Shown here one piece after another: positions 1-7,210 of a DNA stretch of 64,000 bases. Within the stretch, counting starts at the first letter, position 1. The number at the start of each line of letters is the position of its first letter. The notes below the pieces were generated by a model. The model saw only the letters and a list, made by a program, of their open reading frames with translations, had not been told where the DNA came from and did no database searches. The position numbers were made by a program, and so were the translations under genes. Source of the stretch: Pyxidicoccus sp. MSG2 (GTDB taxonomy: Bacteria > Myxococcota > Myxococcia > Myxococcales > Myxococcaceae); assembly GCF_026626705.1 (NCBI RefSeq), contig NZ_JAPNKC010000001.1:2418001-2482000 (forward strand), given 5' to 3'.

Positions 1-150
1 CTTCCGCACTTCCTCACCCAGCACGTAGAAGACACCCTGGATGCGATGGGCATCCAGGATGTCCAGCGTGGACTTCAGGGCCCAATCACTGCCCTTGTCG
101 TCGAGCGGGCCGTCATCGAAGGTGAGGATGGCACCAGGAGTAGGGTTCAT
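1..150 (-). CDS. Polysaccharide deacetylase (NodB domain), 5' end only
   Basis: An open frame begins with ATG at 150 and runs off the left edge of the window, giving 50 codons. The N-terminus contains AILTFDDGP, which is motif 1 of the NodB/carbohydrate esterase 4 fold; the second Asp of the TFDD motif normally binds the metal. It is followed by a helix and the strand GVFYVLGEEV, as expected for this barrel. Family members remove N-acetyl groups from peptidoglycan, chitin or exopolysaccharide. No signal peptide precedes the domain, so this form starts directly at the catalytic domain. The substrate cannot be told from the fragment. Confidence 0.8.
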   Translation of the reverse strand, partial: MNPTPGAILTFDDGPLDDKGSDWALKSTLDILDAHRIQGVFYVLGEEVRK

Positions 151-305
151 GGGTCAGACCTCTCTTCCGGAGTCCGGATGGACCGATAGGACGTTGGAAC
201 GTCCAGAGGTCACACGGACAGCGGCACGAAGAAGGTCTGGCTCCCCGACTCCCGGCCCGGCTTTGTTCATGCTCCGAACACAGCAGCGGGCTGTCGCGCC
301 AACTC

Positions 306-1067
306 TCAGTAGAGGTAGTTCAGCGCAACGATGTCGTACTGGGAGAACTCGCCGGTCGCGGTCGCCCTGAAGCAGGAGTTCATGAGCGACGACGGGTCCG
401 AGGTCGGCGTCCCGGGGATGAGGATGGCACCCACGCCCGCGCTTCCCTCGTTGCCGCCGCAGCTGGCCGCGTTGAAGAAGTCCGTGTGGCGGAAGCCAAT
501 CGTGTGACCCAGCTCGTGGGTGATCATGTGCTCGTTCGCATCAACGCTGTAGCTCTGCAGCCCGGTGCCGATGGTGATGGTCCCGTAGGGACGCCCCCCG
601 GAGGGGAATCCCGCGGAGCCTCCGGCGCCACTCGTGGCCTGTGCGGTGATGTTCGCGTTGCAGCCGGTGGTCGGTCCTCGCGCCATGACGAAGCTGAGTC
701 CCAGGCTGTTGTAGTTCTGGATGGCCAGGTCGAGCCCCTGGCTGAGCCGGCTGTAGGTGTTGAACGCAGAGGTCGGGTTGATGCAGATCTTCTTCACGAT
801 GGTGGTGTCGACCAGGTTGTTCGTCCTGTATTGCTCCGCGCTCCCCTCGCCGCGCTGGAGCATCTCCCGGGACGCCTCGAGCGATACCTGAGCGTCGCGC
901 TCCACGTACACGGCACCCTCGACAACCATGATGCTGTCGGCCGGATACCCGGCCTCGATGAGGTTGGAGATGATCTCCTCGTTCTCGAGCCGCGGGTCAG
1001 CGTCGGTACCGCAGGCGGTCAGCAACGCGCCACAGCTCACCACGAGGACTGCCGTTCTCTTGAACAT
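306..1067 (-). CDS. Secreted zinc metalloprotease lipoprotein, M57-like
   Basis: The start is taken at 1067, because it is preceded by a GGAGGGAG ribosome site and opens a lipoprotein signal peptide (MFKRTAVLVV, lipobox LLTAC). The frame extends upstream to 1115 without support. The mature protein carries HELGHTIGFRH, the zinc site of gluzincin/metzincin type with third His, followed by a region with Ser-Leu-Met-Asn-Ser that fits a Met-turn. The arrangement matches the myxobacterial M57 / dual-action HEIGH peptidase family, secreted enzymes of about 270 residues. The protein is likely exported and anchored or released, acting on extracellular or prey protein. It has two paired Cys near the C-terminus. 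Substrate unknown. Confidence 0.82.
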   Translation of the reverse strand: MFKRTAVLVVSCGALLTACGTDADPRLENEEIISNLIEAGYPADSIMVVEGAVYVERDAQVSLEASREMLQRGEGSAEQYRTNNLVDTTIVKKICINPTSAFNTYSRLSQGLDLAIQNYNSLGLSFVMARGPTTGCNANITAQATSGAGGSAGFPSGGRPYGTITIGTGLQSYSVDANEHMITHELGHTIGFRHTDFFNAASCGGNEGSAGVGAILIPGTPTSDPSSLMNSCFRATATGEFSQYDIVALNYLY

Positions 1068-1234
1068 GCGGGTCTCCCTCCAGTTCTGAAGCGGTTCTTC
1101 CCACGCTCCCGACATGGGAGCGTCTGGGCGGAAGACAGACTTTATTCGAACCTTCTACCCGCAAAGCGGGTCATTTCTGACTAAGCGGTAAAATAAGAAC
1201 GAGACCCTCCGGCTCCGCGTCGCCCACGCCGGAG

Positions 1235-3136
1235 CTAGCCCGGCCGGAAGCGGCGCTCGATGCGCGAGCGCAGCAGCGCCACCAACTCCTGCTCGTCCCC
1301 GGCCAGCACGGGCGCGAGCGAGTCCCGGCCCGCCTTGCGGATGGCGAGCGTCAGCACGGACGCCTCGACCCGGGCCTCATCCTTCAGCGCGCGTGCACCC
1401 GCCTTCACCACCAGGTCCGCGGGCTCCGCCGCGATGCCGTACGGCTTGAGGTACAGGTCCGTGAAGAGCTGCTTGAGCGCTCCGACGGTCAGCGCCTCGC
1501 GCGTCACGGGCAGCAGCTGGAAGGCAATGCCCTTGCCCGCGAGCTTCACCACCACTTCGTCGACGAGGCCGACCTTCAGGGCGAAGGGCAGGAGCGCTTC
1601 CTGGCCCTCGGACCAGTTGAAGAGGAAGTAGCTCTTGGCGACGTGGCCGCAGGCCGGGCACACCAGGCCATTGAGCTCATCCAGGCCCCGGGTGCGCAGC
1701 AGGTGGACGAGAAAGACGTCCGCGCCACAGCCCTTGCACTGCTCACGCGGGCCGAGGTGCGCGAGCACCCGCTGCGCCAGCATCGCGACGGTGCGGCGCT
1801 CGAGCGCAATGGGCACTCCGGCGAGCAACTCGACCGACTTGAGCTGGAGCCCGAAGCGCACCTTTCCCCCCTGGAAGCGCAGCCCGATCTCGAGGGGAGG
1901 TGGCAGCCGGGTGAGCAACTCCTCGAAGGCCGGGGCTTCCGGCCAGGCCGTGGCCACGGCGGCATAGCGCTCGGCCCAGCCCTCCCGGTTCGAGAGCGCA
2001 TCGGGTGGACGCCCCGCGCGCTCGGCGAAGAAGGCCATCAGCACCAGCGTGGCCTCCCACGGGGCCTGATCCACCGCTTCCTCCAGCGTCTGCGCGAGCG
2101 TGCGGGCCTCGGACGAGGCCCGTCGGCGCTCGAGACGCTCCGCGCCCTTCCGCACCAGGGGGCTCTCGAGGATGGGGTCGAAGGTGCGCAGCGCCCCTTC
2201 CGGTTTCGCTTCGGTGAGCGGGTGCTTCAACGTGGTCAGCTCCCGGGCCGCTCGGTCGAGTCGGCCCATGCGCGCCAGGGCGTCGCGCATCGTGCGCTCG
2301 GCGTCCTCGGCGAGCTCGGTGAGGGTCTCCTGGAAGTAGTCGCGGCCCAGCTCCTGGCGCCCCTTCCATTCGGCATGGAGCCGGAAGGTGGACGTCGCTC
2401 GCAAGCGGTCGAGGTCCGCGAGCAGCGAGCGGCGAACAGGTGTCAGGGCGGCGATGCGCTTCTCGACGTGCGCGAGCCGCTCGTCCACGGACACCGTCGG
2501 CTCGAGCAGCTCGCCCTGGTCCACGCGGACGAGGAAGAGCTCCAGCAGGGTCCGGTCTGCCCGCTCGAAGGCGAGGTTGACCTGAATCATCAACTGGTGG
2601 AGCCGCTCCTGCTCCTCCTCCGTCCGGGCGAGGTCCGGGTGGAGCAGTCGCGCCAGCTTGCGATAGAGCCGCTTGAGGGTCTGCGCCTCGGACGCGAGGT
2701 CGGGAGGGGGAGAGAGCGGCTCGGGCACGTCGTCGTCGAGCGTGGCTCCAGGCGTCCAGGGGCGCTCGCCTTCCGCCTCTTCCCTCTCGGACTGATGCGA
2801 CCGCGTGGACTTCTTGCGCGACTTGCGGCGGGACACCTTCGGTTGCGGCGCACGCAGCTCCGCGTCGAGTCGCGCCAGCTCGTCCTGGAGCGCCTGGAGC
2901 CACCGGACCAGGCGCTCGCGGCGCTCGAGCGGGACGAAGGCGACCGACAGCTCGCGCTCGTAGCGCGCGGAGAACGTGGCCAGCTCCGAGGCGAGGGTCT
3001 CCACCTCCAGGTCGAGCGTGGAAATCTCCTCGAGCAATGCGCGGAGCCGCCGCTCGGCCTCGGCGACGGCAGCTTCGGACTCGGTCTGGGGGCGCGCGAG
3101 GGTGCCGGAGCGAACCAGCGCGTCGGAAGCGCTCAT
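1235..3136 (-). CDS. J-domain and zinc-ribbon protein of unknown role
   Basis: About 633 residues from the ATG at 3136, which has an AGAAGG site nine bases upstream; an in-frame ATG at 3169 lacks one. The N-terminal 90 residues are coiled-coil-like and rich in Leu/Glu/Arg. Residues about 150-205 form a J-domain-like helix pair with an intact LLHPDLART, the HPD tripeptide that stimulates Hsp70 ATPase. A charged, Arg/Lys-rich linker precedes it. Near residue 445 is CKGCG...CPACGH, a four-Cys zinc ribbon. The rest is helical and unassigned. The gene stands alone with no DnaK or GrpE neighbour. It may recruit Hsp70 to a specific client, but this is inferred from the HPD motif only. Confidence 0.65.
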   Translation of the reverse strand: MSASDALVRSGTLARPQTESEAAVAEAERRLRALLEEISTLDLEVETLASELATFSARYERELSVAFVPLERRERLVRWLQALQDELARLDAELRAPQPKVSRRKSRKKSTRSHQSEREEAEGERPWTPGATLDDDVPEPLSPPPDLASEAQTLKRLYRKLARLLHPDLARTEEEQERLHQLMIQVNLAFERADRTLLELFLVRVDQGELLEPTVSVDERLAHVEKRIAALTPVRRSLLADLDRLRATSTFRLHAEWKGRQELGRDYFQETLTELAEDAERTMRDALARMGRLDRAARELTTLKHPLTEAKPEGALRTFDPILESPLVRKGAERLERRRASSEARTLAQTLEEAVDQAPWEATLVLMAFFAERAGRPPDALSNREGWAERYAAVATAWPEAPAFEELLTRLPPPLEIGLRFQGGKVRFGLQLKSVELLAGVPIALERRTVAMLAQRVLAHLGPREQCKGCGADVFLVHLLRTRGLDELNGLVCPACGHVAKSYFLFNWSEGQEALLPFALKVGLVDEVVVKLAGKGIAFQLLPVTREALTVGALKQLFTDLYLKPYGIAAEPADLVVKAGARALKDEARVEASVLTLAIRKAGRDSLAPVLAGDEQELVALLRSRIERRFRPG

Positions 3137-3279
3137 CCCCACGCCTTCTACCACCAGCGACCTCCGCACGCCTCCGTGCCAGCCCGCCTACCCAGCGAGC
3201 GGGCCGGCCGGATGTCCCTCTTTGCGTCTCTCGCTCACACACCGTGGGGGTGGGGATGAACTCGAGGTGCAGTGGGACG

Positions 3280-4287
3280 CTACGTCGCGAACCGCTTCCG
3301 GTAATCCCTGGGTGAGGTGGAAAGGTTTCGCTGGAAGGTCACCCGCATCCGTTCCTCGTTCCCGAATCCGCACATCCGGGCAATCTGGTCGACATTGCGC
3401 TTCGACTCCTCCAGCAACCGCCGGGCCGCCTCCAGTCGAAGGACTTCAACGGCCTTCGCCGGGGTGCGGCCGGTCTTCTGCTTGTAGACGCGCGCGAAGT
3501 TGCGCGGGCTCATGCTGGCTCTCCTGGCCATCGCTTCGACCGTGAGGTCGTCCCTGCCCAGGTTGCCCGCGAGCCACAGGTGCAGCTCATCGAAGGCGGC
3601 GGTGTCCTTCGTCTGTGAGCGCAGCAGCTCGCTGAACTGTGACTGCCCGCCAGGTCGCTTCAGGAAGACGACCAGCTCCCTGGCCACCTTCATGGCGATG
3701 TCATGTCCATGGTCCGCCTCCACCAGTGCCAGGGCGAGGTCGATGCCCGCGCTGACACCGGCCGAGGTCCACACGGAGCCCTCACGGACGAAGAGCGCGT
3801 CGCGGTCGACCTCGATGGAGGGGAAGCGCTCGCGCAGCCGGTCGCACATGGCCCAATGTGTTGCCGCGCGCCTGCCGTGAAGCAGTCCGGCTTGCGCCAG
3901 CAGGAAGGTACCGCTGCAGACCGAGGCGGTGCGGCGGGCCGTCCTGGCCTTCCGCCTCAGCCAGCCGACCAGCTGCCCCGAGCGGGCGAGCACGTCTTCG
4001 ATGGTCGGCGAGCCCGGAACGATGACGGTGTCGACACGGACGCGTGTGAAGGCGGCGAGCGGCGACGTCTGCAACGCGACGCCCTCCGCCGTCTGCACCA
4101 GCCCGCCGTCCAGGCTCACCGTGTGGCGGAGGTACCCCGGCAGGCCCTGCTCCGCCAGTGCCTTGGACGCCGCCCAGAACACCGTCTGGGGCCCCGACAG
4201 GTCCAGCAACCCCATGTCGGGAAAGGCGACGAAGAGCACGGTGCGCGGCTTGCCGGAAGCTGGCAGAAATTCCGGGTTATCTGTCAT
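3280..4287 (-). CDS. GlxA-family AraC transcriptional regulator
   Basis: The start at 4287 (MTDNPEFL) gives 335 residues, the usual size of GlxA-like regulators; the longer open frame upstream covers the divergent gene and is discarded. Residues about 15-180 are a DJ-1/PfpI-type domain (VLFVAFPDMGLLDLSGP at the start, then an SVCSGTFLLAQAGLL nucleophile-elbow-like segment with Cys). Residues about 225-330 hold two helix-turn-helix motifs of the AraC type, including MARRASMSPRNFARVYKQKTG and the C-terminal MCGFGNEERMRVTF. The gene is transcribed away from the SDR gene at 4340, so it probably senses a small molecule and controls that neighbour and itself. Confidence 0.9.
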   Translation of the reverse strand: MTDNPEFLPASGKPRTVLFVAFPDMGLLDLSGPQTVFWAASKALAEQGLPGYLRHTVSLDGGLVQTAEGVALQTSPLAAFTRVRVDTVIVPGSPTIEDVLARSGQLVGWLRRKARTARRTASVCSGTFLLAQAGLLHGRRAATHWAMCDRLRERFPSIEVDRDALFVREGSVWTSAGVSAGIDLALALVEADHGHDIAMKVARELVVFLKRPGGQSQFSELLRSQTKDTAAFDELHLWLAGNLGRDDLTVEAMARRASMSPRNFARVYKQKTGRTPAKAVEVLRLEAARRLLEESKRNVDQIARMCGFGNEERMRVTFQRNLSTSPRDYRKRFAT

Positions 4288-4339
4288 GGCTGCCACATCC
4301 TTCCCTCCGTACGTTCCCCCCGTCAACGGAGAGGCAAAC
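4288..4339. promoter_or_regulatory. Divergent promoter region of regulator and SDR pair
   Basis: Only 52 bases separate the two start codons, so both promoters and any operator must lie here or inside the gene ends. The GGAGAGGCAAAC ribosome site for the rightward gene is visible. No clear -10/-35 pair or palindrome can be assigned by eye. Confidence 0.5.
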
Positions 4340-5089
4340 ATGAAAATCGTAGTCATCGGAGGCACGGGCCTCATCGGGACGAAGGCGGTCCAGCGGCTGC
4401 GCGGGCGGGGCCACGACGTGGTGGCGGCGGCGCCCAGCTCGGGCATCAATGCCCTCACGGGCGAGGGGCTGGCAGAGGCACTCGCGGGCGCGCAGGTGGT
4501 CGTCGACGTGGCGAACTCACCGTCGTTCGAGGACAAGGCCGTGCTGGAGTTCTTCCAGACCTCGGGGCGCAACCTCCTCGCGGCGGAAGAGAGGGCCGGT
4601 GTGAAACACCACGTCGCGCTGTCGGTGGTCGGCACCGAGCGGCTGCTGGGCAGTGGCTACTTCCGCGGCAAGATGGCGCAGGAAGACCTCATCACGGCCG
4701 GCAGGATTCCGTACACCCTCGTGCGCTCGACGCAGTTCTTCGAGTTCATGGGCGGCATCGCGCAGGCGGGAACGGAAGGCGACACGGTGCGCCTGTCCAC
4801 TGCGCTCATGCAGCCCATCGCTTCGGACGACGTGGCGGACGCGGTGGCCGAAGCGGCGCTGGGCGCGCCGGTCCATGGCATCGTCGAAGTCGCCGGGCCG
4901 GAGCGCGTGCGACTCGTCGACGTGGTCCAGCGGTTCATGAACGCGAAGCAGGACGTGCGCAAGGTCGTCGCCGACGCCCAGGCGCGCTACTTCCGAGTGG
5001 TGCTGGACGACCAGTCGCTCATGCCGGCCAGCACTCCGCGTGTCGGGTCGACGCGGTTCGAGGAGTGGCTCCGCCGTTCCGCGCCATGA
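4340..5089 (+). CDS. NmrA-like NAD(P)-binding SDR protein
   Basis: This 249-residue protein begins MKIVVIGGTGLIGTKAVQ, an atypical-SDR Rossmann start with the GGTGxxG dinucleotide-binding loop. It then shows VVDVANSPSFED and HHVALSVVGTERL, typical of NmrA/YtfG-like proteins, which lack the classical YxxxK pair and often act as redox sensors or quinone/aldehyde reductases. The start is chosen for its good ribosome site and because it immediately precedes the Rossmann strand. It is divergent from a GlxA-type regulator, a frequent arrangement in which the SDR is the regulated gene. Cytoplasmic; substrate unknown. Confidence 0.88.
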   Translation: MKIVVIGGTGLIGTKAVQRLRGRGHDVVAAAPSSGINALTGEGLAEALAGAQVVVDVANSPSFEDKAVLEFFQTSGRNLLAAEERAGVKHHVALSVVGTERLLGSGYFRGKMAQEDLITAGRIPYTLVRSTQFFEFMGGIAQAGTEGDTVRLSTALMQPIASDDVADAVAEAALGAPVHGIVEVAGPERVRLVDVVQRFMNAKQDVRKVVADAQARYFRVVLDDQSLMPASTPRVGSTRFEEWLRRSAP

Positions 5090-5170
5090 ACACGGAAGGG
5101 TCATGACGCCGAGGCCTTCCGCTCGCGGGCATTTACGCGGCCTGCCCGCTCACGCGAAACTCGGGAGCGA

Positions 5171-5590
5171 ATGAGCCTCTCGCGACTGCTTCTCCCGCTT
5201 GCCATCTGCCTGGGCGCTTGCGTCAAGCGGGTCAACATCGAGGTCCTCGAACCCGTCACACCCGCTCCCGCCGCCAGTGCCCGGCCCCTGGGCCAGCTCG
5301 ACAAGGACCAGATTCGCGCCGTCATCGGGGCGAACCGGGCGCAGATTCGCGGCTGCTACGAGACGCGCCTCGAGTCCGCCCCGAACCTTCGCGGCAAGGT
5401 GGTCATCCGGTTCGTCATCGGCGCAGATGGCCAGGTACTGGAGTCCAAGGTCCGTGAGTCCACGGTCGGAGATGCGGAGCTGGAGGGCTGCGTCACCGCC
5501 CGCGTGGGCACCTTCCGGTTCCCACCCACGGGTGGCGGTGTCGTCATCGTCACCTACCCCTTCATCTTCAAGACGTCCCCGGAGGGCTGA
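5171..5590 (+). CDS. AgmX/PglI C-terminal-domain lipoprotein
   Basis: 139 residues. The first 17 form a lipoprotein signal (MSLSRLLLPLAICLGAC). The rest is the AgmX/PglI-type domain, related to TonB C-termini: IRAVIGANRAQIRGCYE, then KVVIRFVIGADGQV, the second conserved Cys in ELEGCV, and a final strand FRFPPTGGGVVIV. In myxobacteria such domains occur in gliding-motility and envelope proteins. Here it is a stand-alone copy, so it is more likely a periplasmic or outer-membrane accessory protein than the motility protein itself. A separate promoter is likely because the upstream gene ends 81 bases away. Confidence 0.85.
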   Translation: MSLSRLLLPLAICLGACVKRVNIEVLEPVTPAPAASARPLGQLDKDQIRAVIGANRAQIRGCYETRLESAPNLRGKVVIRFVIGADGQVLESKVRESTVGDAELEGCVTARVGTFRFPPTGGGVVIVTYPFIFKTSPEG

Positions 5591-5654
5591 AGCTCCGGCG
5601 AGCGCCACACTGCTCCAGCACTCCACCCCCGAGAGGTGCTACGTCACAGGGACA

Positions 5655-6299
5655 ATGACGCCCAAACTCCGCGAGCAACTGACGTACTCCGCGTGCTCCG
5701 CCGGCCTGCTGATCCCCCTTCTCTATTTCGGGGTCCAGCTCACGGCCATGCCCTTCGCAGCGGGCTACAGCGTGTTGAAACAAACGGCGAGCGAGCTTGG
5801 CATGACCACGGTTTCGACTGTGCCGCAGGTGTTCAACTTCGGCACGATGTTGCGTGGCGCGGTCATGCTGGTGGCCGCGGGCGGATTCCTGGGTGCCTTG
5901 AAGCGGATGAACGTCGGCCCCTTCAGCACCTGGCTGACCACGTTGTCGATGGTCTCGATTGCCTTCAACGACATCGGTGCGGGACTGTTCCCCCTGCCCG
6001 ATGATCGCCATGAAGGCGTTTTCCTGCTGGGCTATGTGTTCTGGCCACTGAGCCTTCTTGCGGCGATCTGGCGCTCGCCCGAGGCTCGCGCCTTCAAGAC
6101 GTACATGCTCCTGAACGTCGTGCTCACCTATGGGCTCCTGGCCGCCAGAGGTGTCCTGGGTGACGCATTCATGCCCGCGGGCTTGTTTCAACGGGTCTTC
6201 GGGCTGGTCACCGTGGTGCCCATTGGCGCAGCGGCGTGGTTCGTAGGTCACGCGTTCAAGCAAGCACTGGACTTCAGGCCCGCGCCGCAACCTGGCTGA
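5655..6299 (+). CDS. DUF998 family integral membrane protein
   Basis: The ATG at 5655 gives 214 residues starting MTPKLREQLTYSACSAGLLIPLL, which is the first membrane segment; the open frame upstream overlaps the previous gene. Six hydrophobic segments are visible, with a conserved-looking SELGM motif after the first loop and NDIGAGLFPLPDDRHEG in the middle, features of DUF998 proteins. The function of the family is unknown. It follows an unrelated lipoprotein gene by 64 bases and could share its transcript. Confidence 0.8.
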   Translation: MTPKLREQLTYSACSAGLLIPLLYFGVQLTAMPFAAGYSVLKQTASELGMTTVSTVPQVFNFGTMLRGAVMLVAAGGFLGALKRMNVGPFSTWLTTLSMVSIAFNDIGAGLFPLPDDRHEGVFLLGYVFWPLSLLAAIWRSPEARAFKTYMLLNVVLTYGLLAARGVLGDAFMPAGLFQRVFGLVTVVPIGAAAWFVGHAFKQALDFRPAPQPG

Positions 6300-6318
6300 C
6301 GCAGTAGACTGTGACGCC

Positions 6319-6969
6319 ATGATCTTCCGTGGGAAGGTGCCCCGGACGCGCTCCGAGCTCATCGCCGAGGCGGACCGTGCTCGCGCCAGGGGCCGCACCA
6401 AGAAGGCCGTCGAGGCCTATCGCAAGGCGCTGGAGCTCGAGCCGGGAGACCCGGTCATCCACGGCAAGCTGGCACCGCTACTGGCCCGGGTGAAGCAGCC
6501 CGAAGCCGCGCTCCAGAGCTTCCACGCGGCGGCGAAGGGACACCTGGACAAGGGGTTCGCGGACAAGGCCATCGCTGTCTATACGCAGGCCGCGGATACG
6601 TTCCCCCACCGGGTGGACCTCTGGCAACAACTGGCGCAGCTCAGCCTCGCCAAGGGACACCGCGTCGACGCGGTGAGAGCCCTGCTTCGCGGACGATTCC
6701 ACCTCCGCCACCGGAACGAGCGGCGCGACGCCATCCTCCTCCTGAAGGAGGTGCTGGCGCTCGATTCGGCCCTCCTGGAGGTGAAGCTGGACCTGGCCTT
6801 GCTGCTGGCAAGCGAGGGGCAGCGCGCCGAGGCACTGGCGTTGCTCGAGCCGCTGACCCGCGAGGCGCCGGGGCCGAAGCGCGCGAAGGTGAACTGGACG
6901 CTCCTGCGCATCTCGCCGGGCCTGGGGACAGGATGGCGCTGGTTGCGCTCCGCACTGGCGCGACACTGA
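6319..6969 (+). CDS. TPR-repeat protein
   Basis: 216 residues with an N-terminal RSELIAEADRARARGRTKKAVEAYRKALELEPGD-type helix pair split over several tetratricopeptide units; further units cover residues about 55-90, 75-110 and 135-180 (LLLASEGQRAEALALLEPL). No signal peptide or membrane segment is seen, so it is probably a cytoplasmic protein-interaction scaffold. It begins 19 bases after the DUF998 gene and is likely co-transcribed. Partner unknown. Confidence 0.85.
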   Translation: MIFRGKVPRTRSELIAEADRARARGRTKKAVEAYRKALELEPGDPVIHGKLAPLLARVKQPEAALQSFHAAAKGHLDKGFADKAIAVYTQAADTFPHRVDLWQQLAQLSLAKGHRVDAVRALLRGRFHLRHRNERRDAILLLKEVLALDSALLEVKLDLALLLASEGQRAEALALLEPLTREAPGPKRAKVNWTLLRISPGLGTGWRWLRSALARH

Positions 6970-7210
6970 AGCCTCTTCCAGGTCTCAGCGTATCCACTCG
7001 CGGCCGTGGTGGGTGTGCATGGGGTGGCGCCCACTCCCACCGGCCGGGAGCATCGCTCGGGCGGCCCCGTCATCGGCCCCCATCCCCCCTGTGCGTTGCA
7101 GCTCGTACCGGCCGAAATGTCTTCCCTGCTCACTTGCCACGGGGGGGTCTACGGTACTGCCGTGGTGGGGTGGTTGCTAAGCCCGCGGCATCACCGAAGC
7201 CGGGGAGGCT

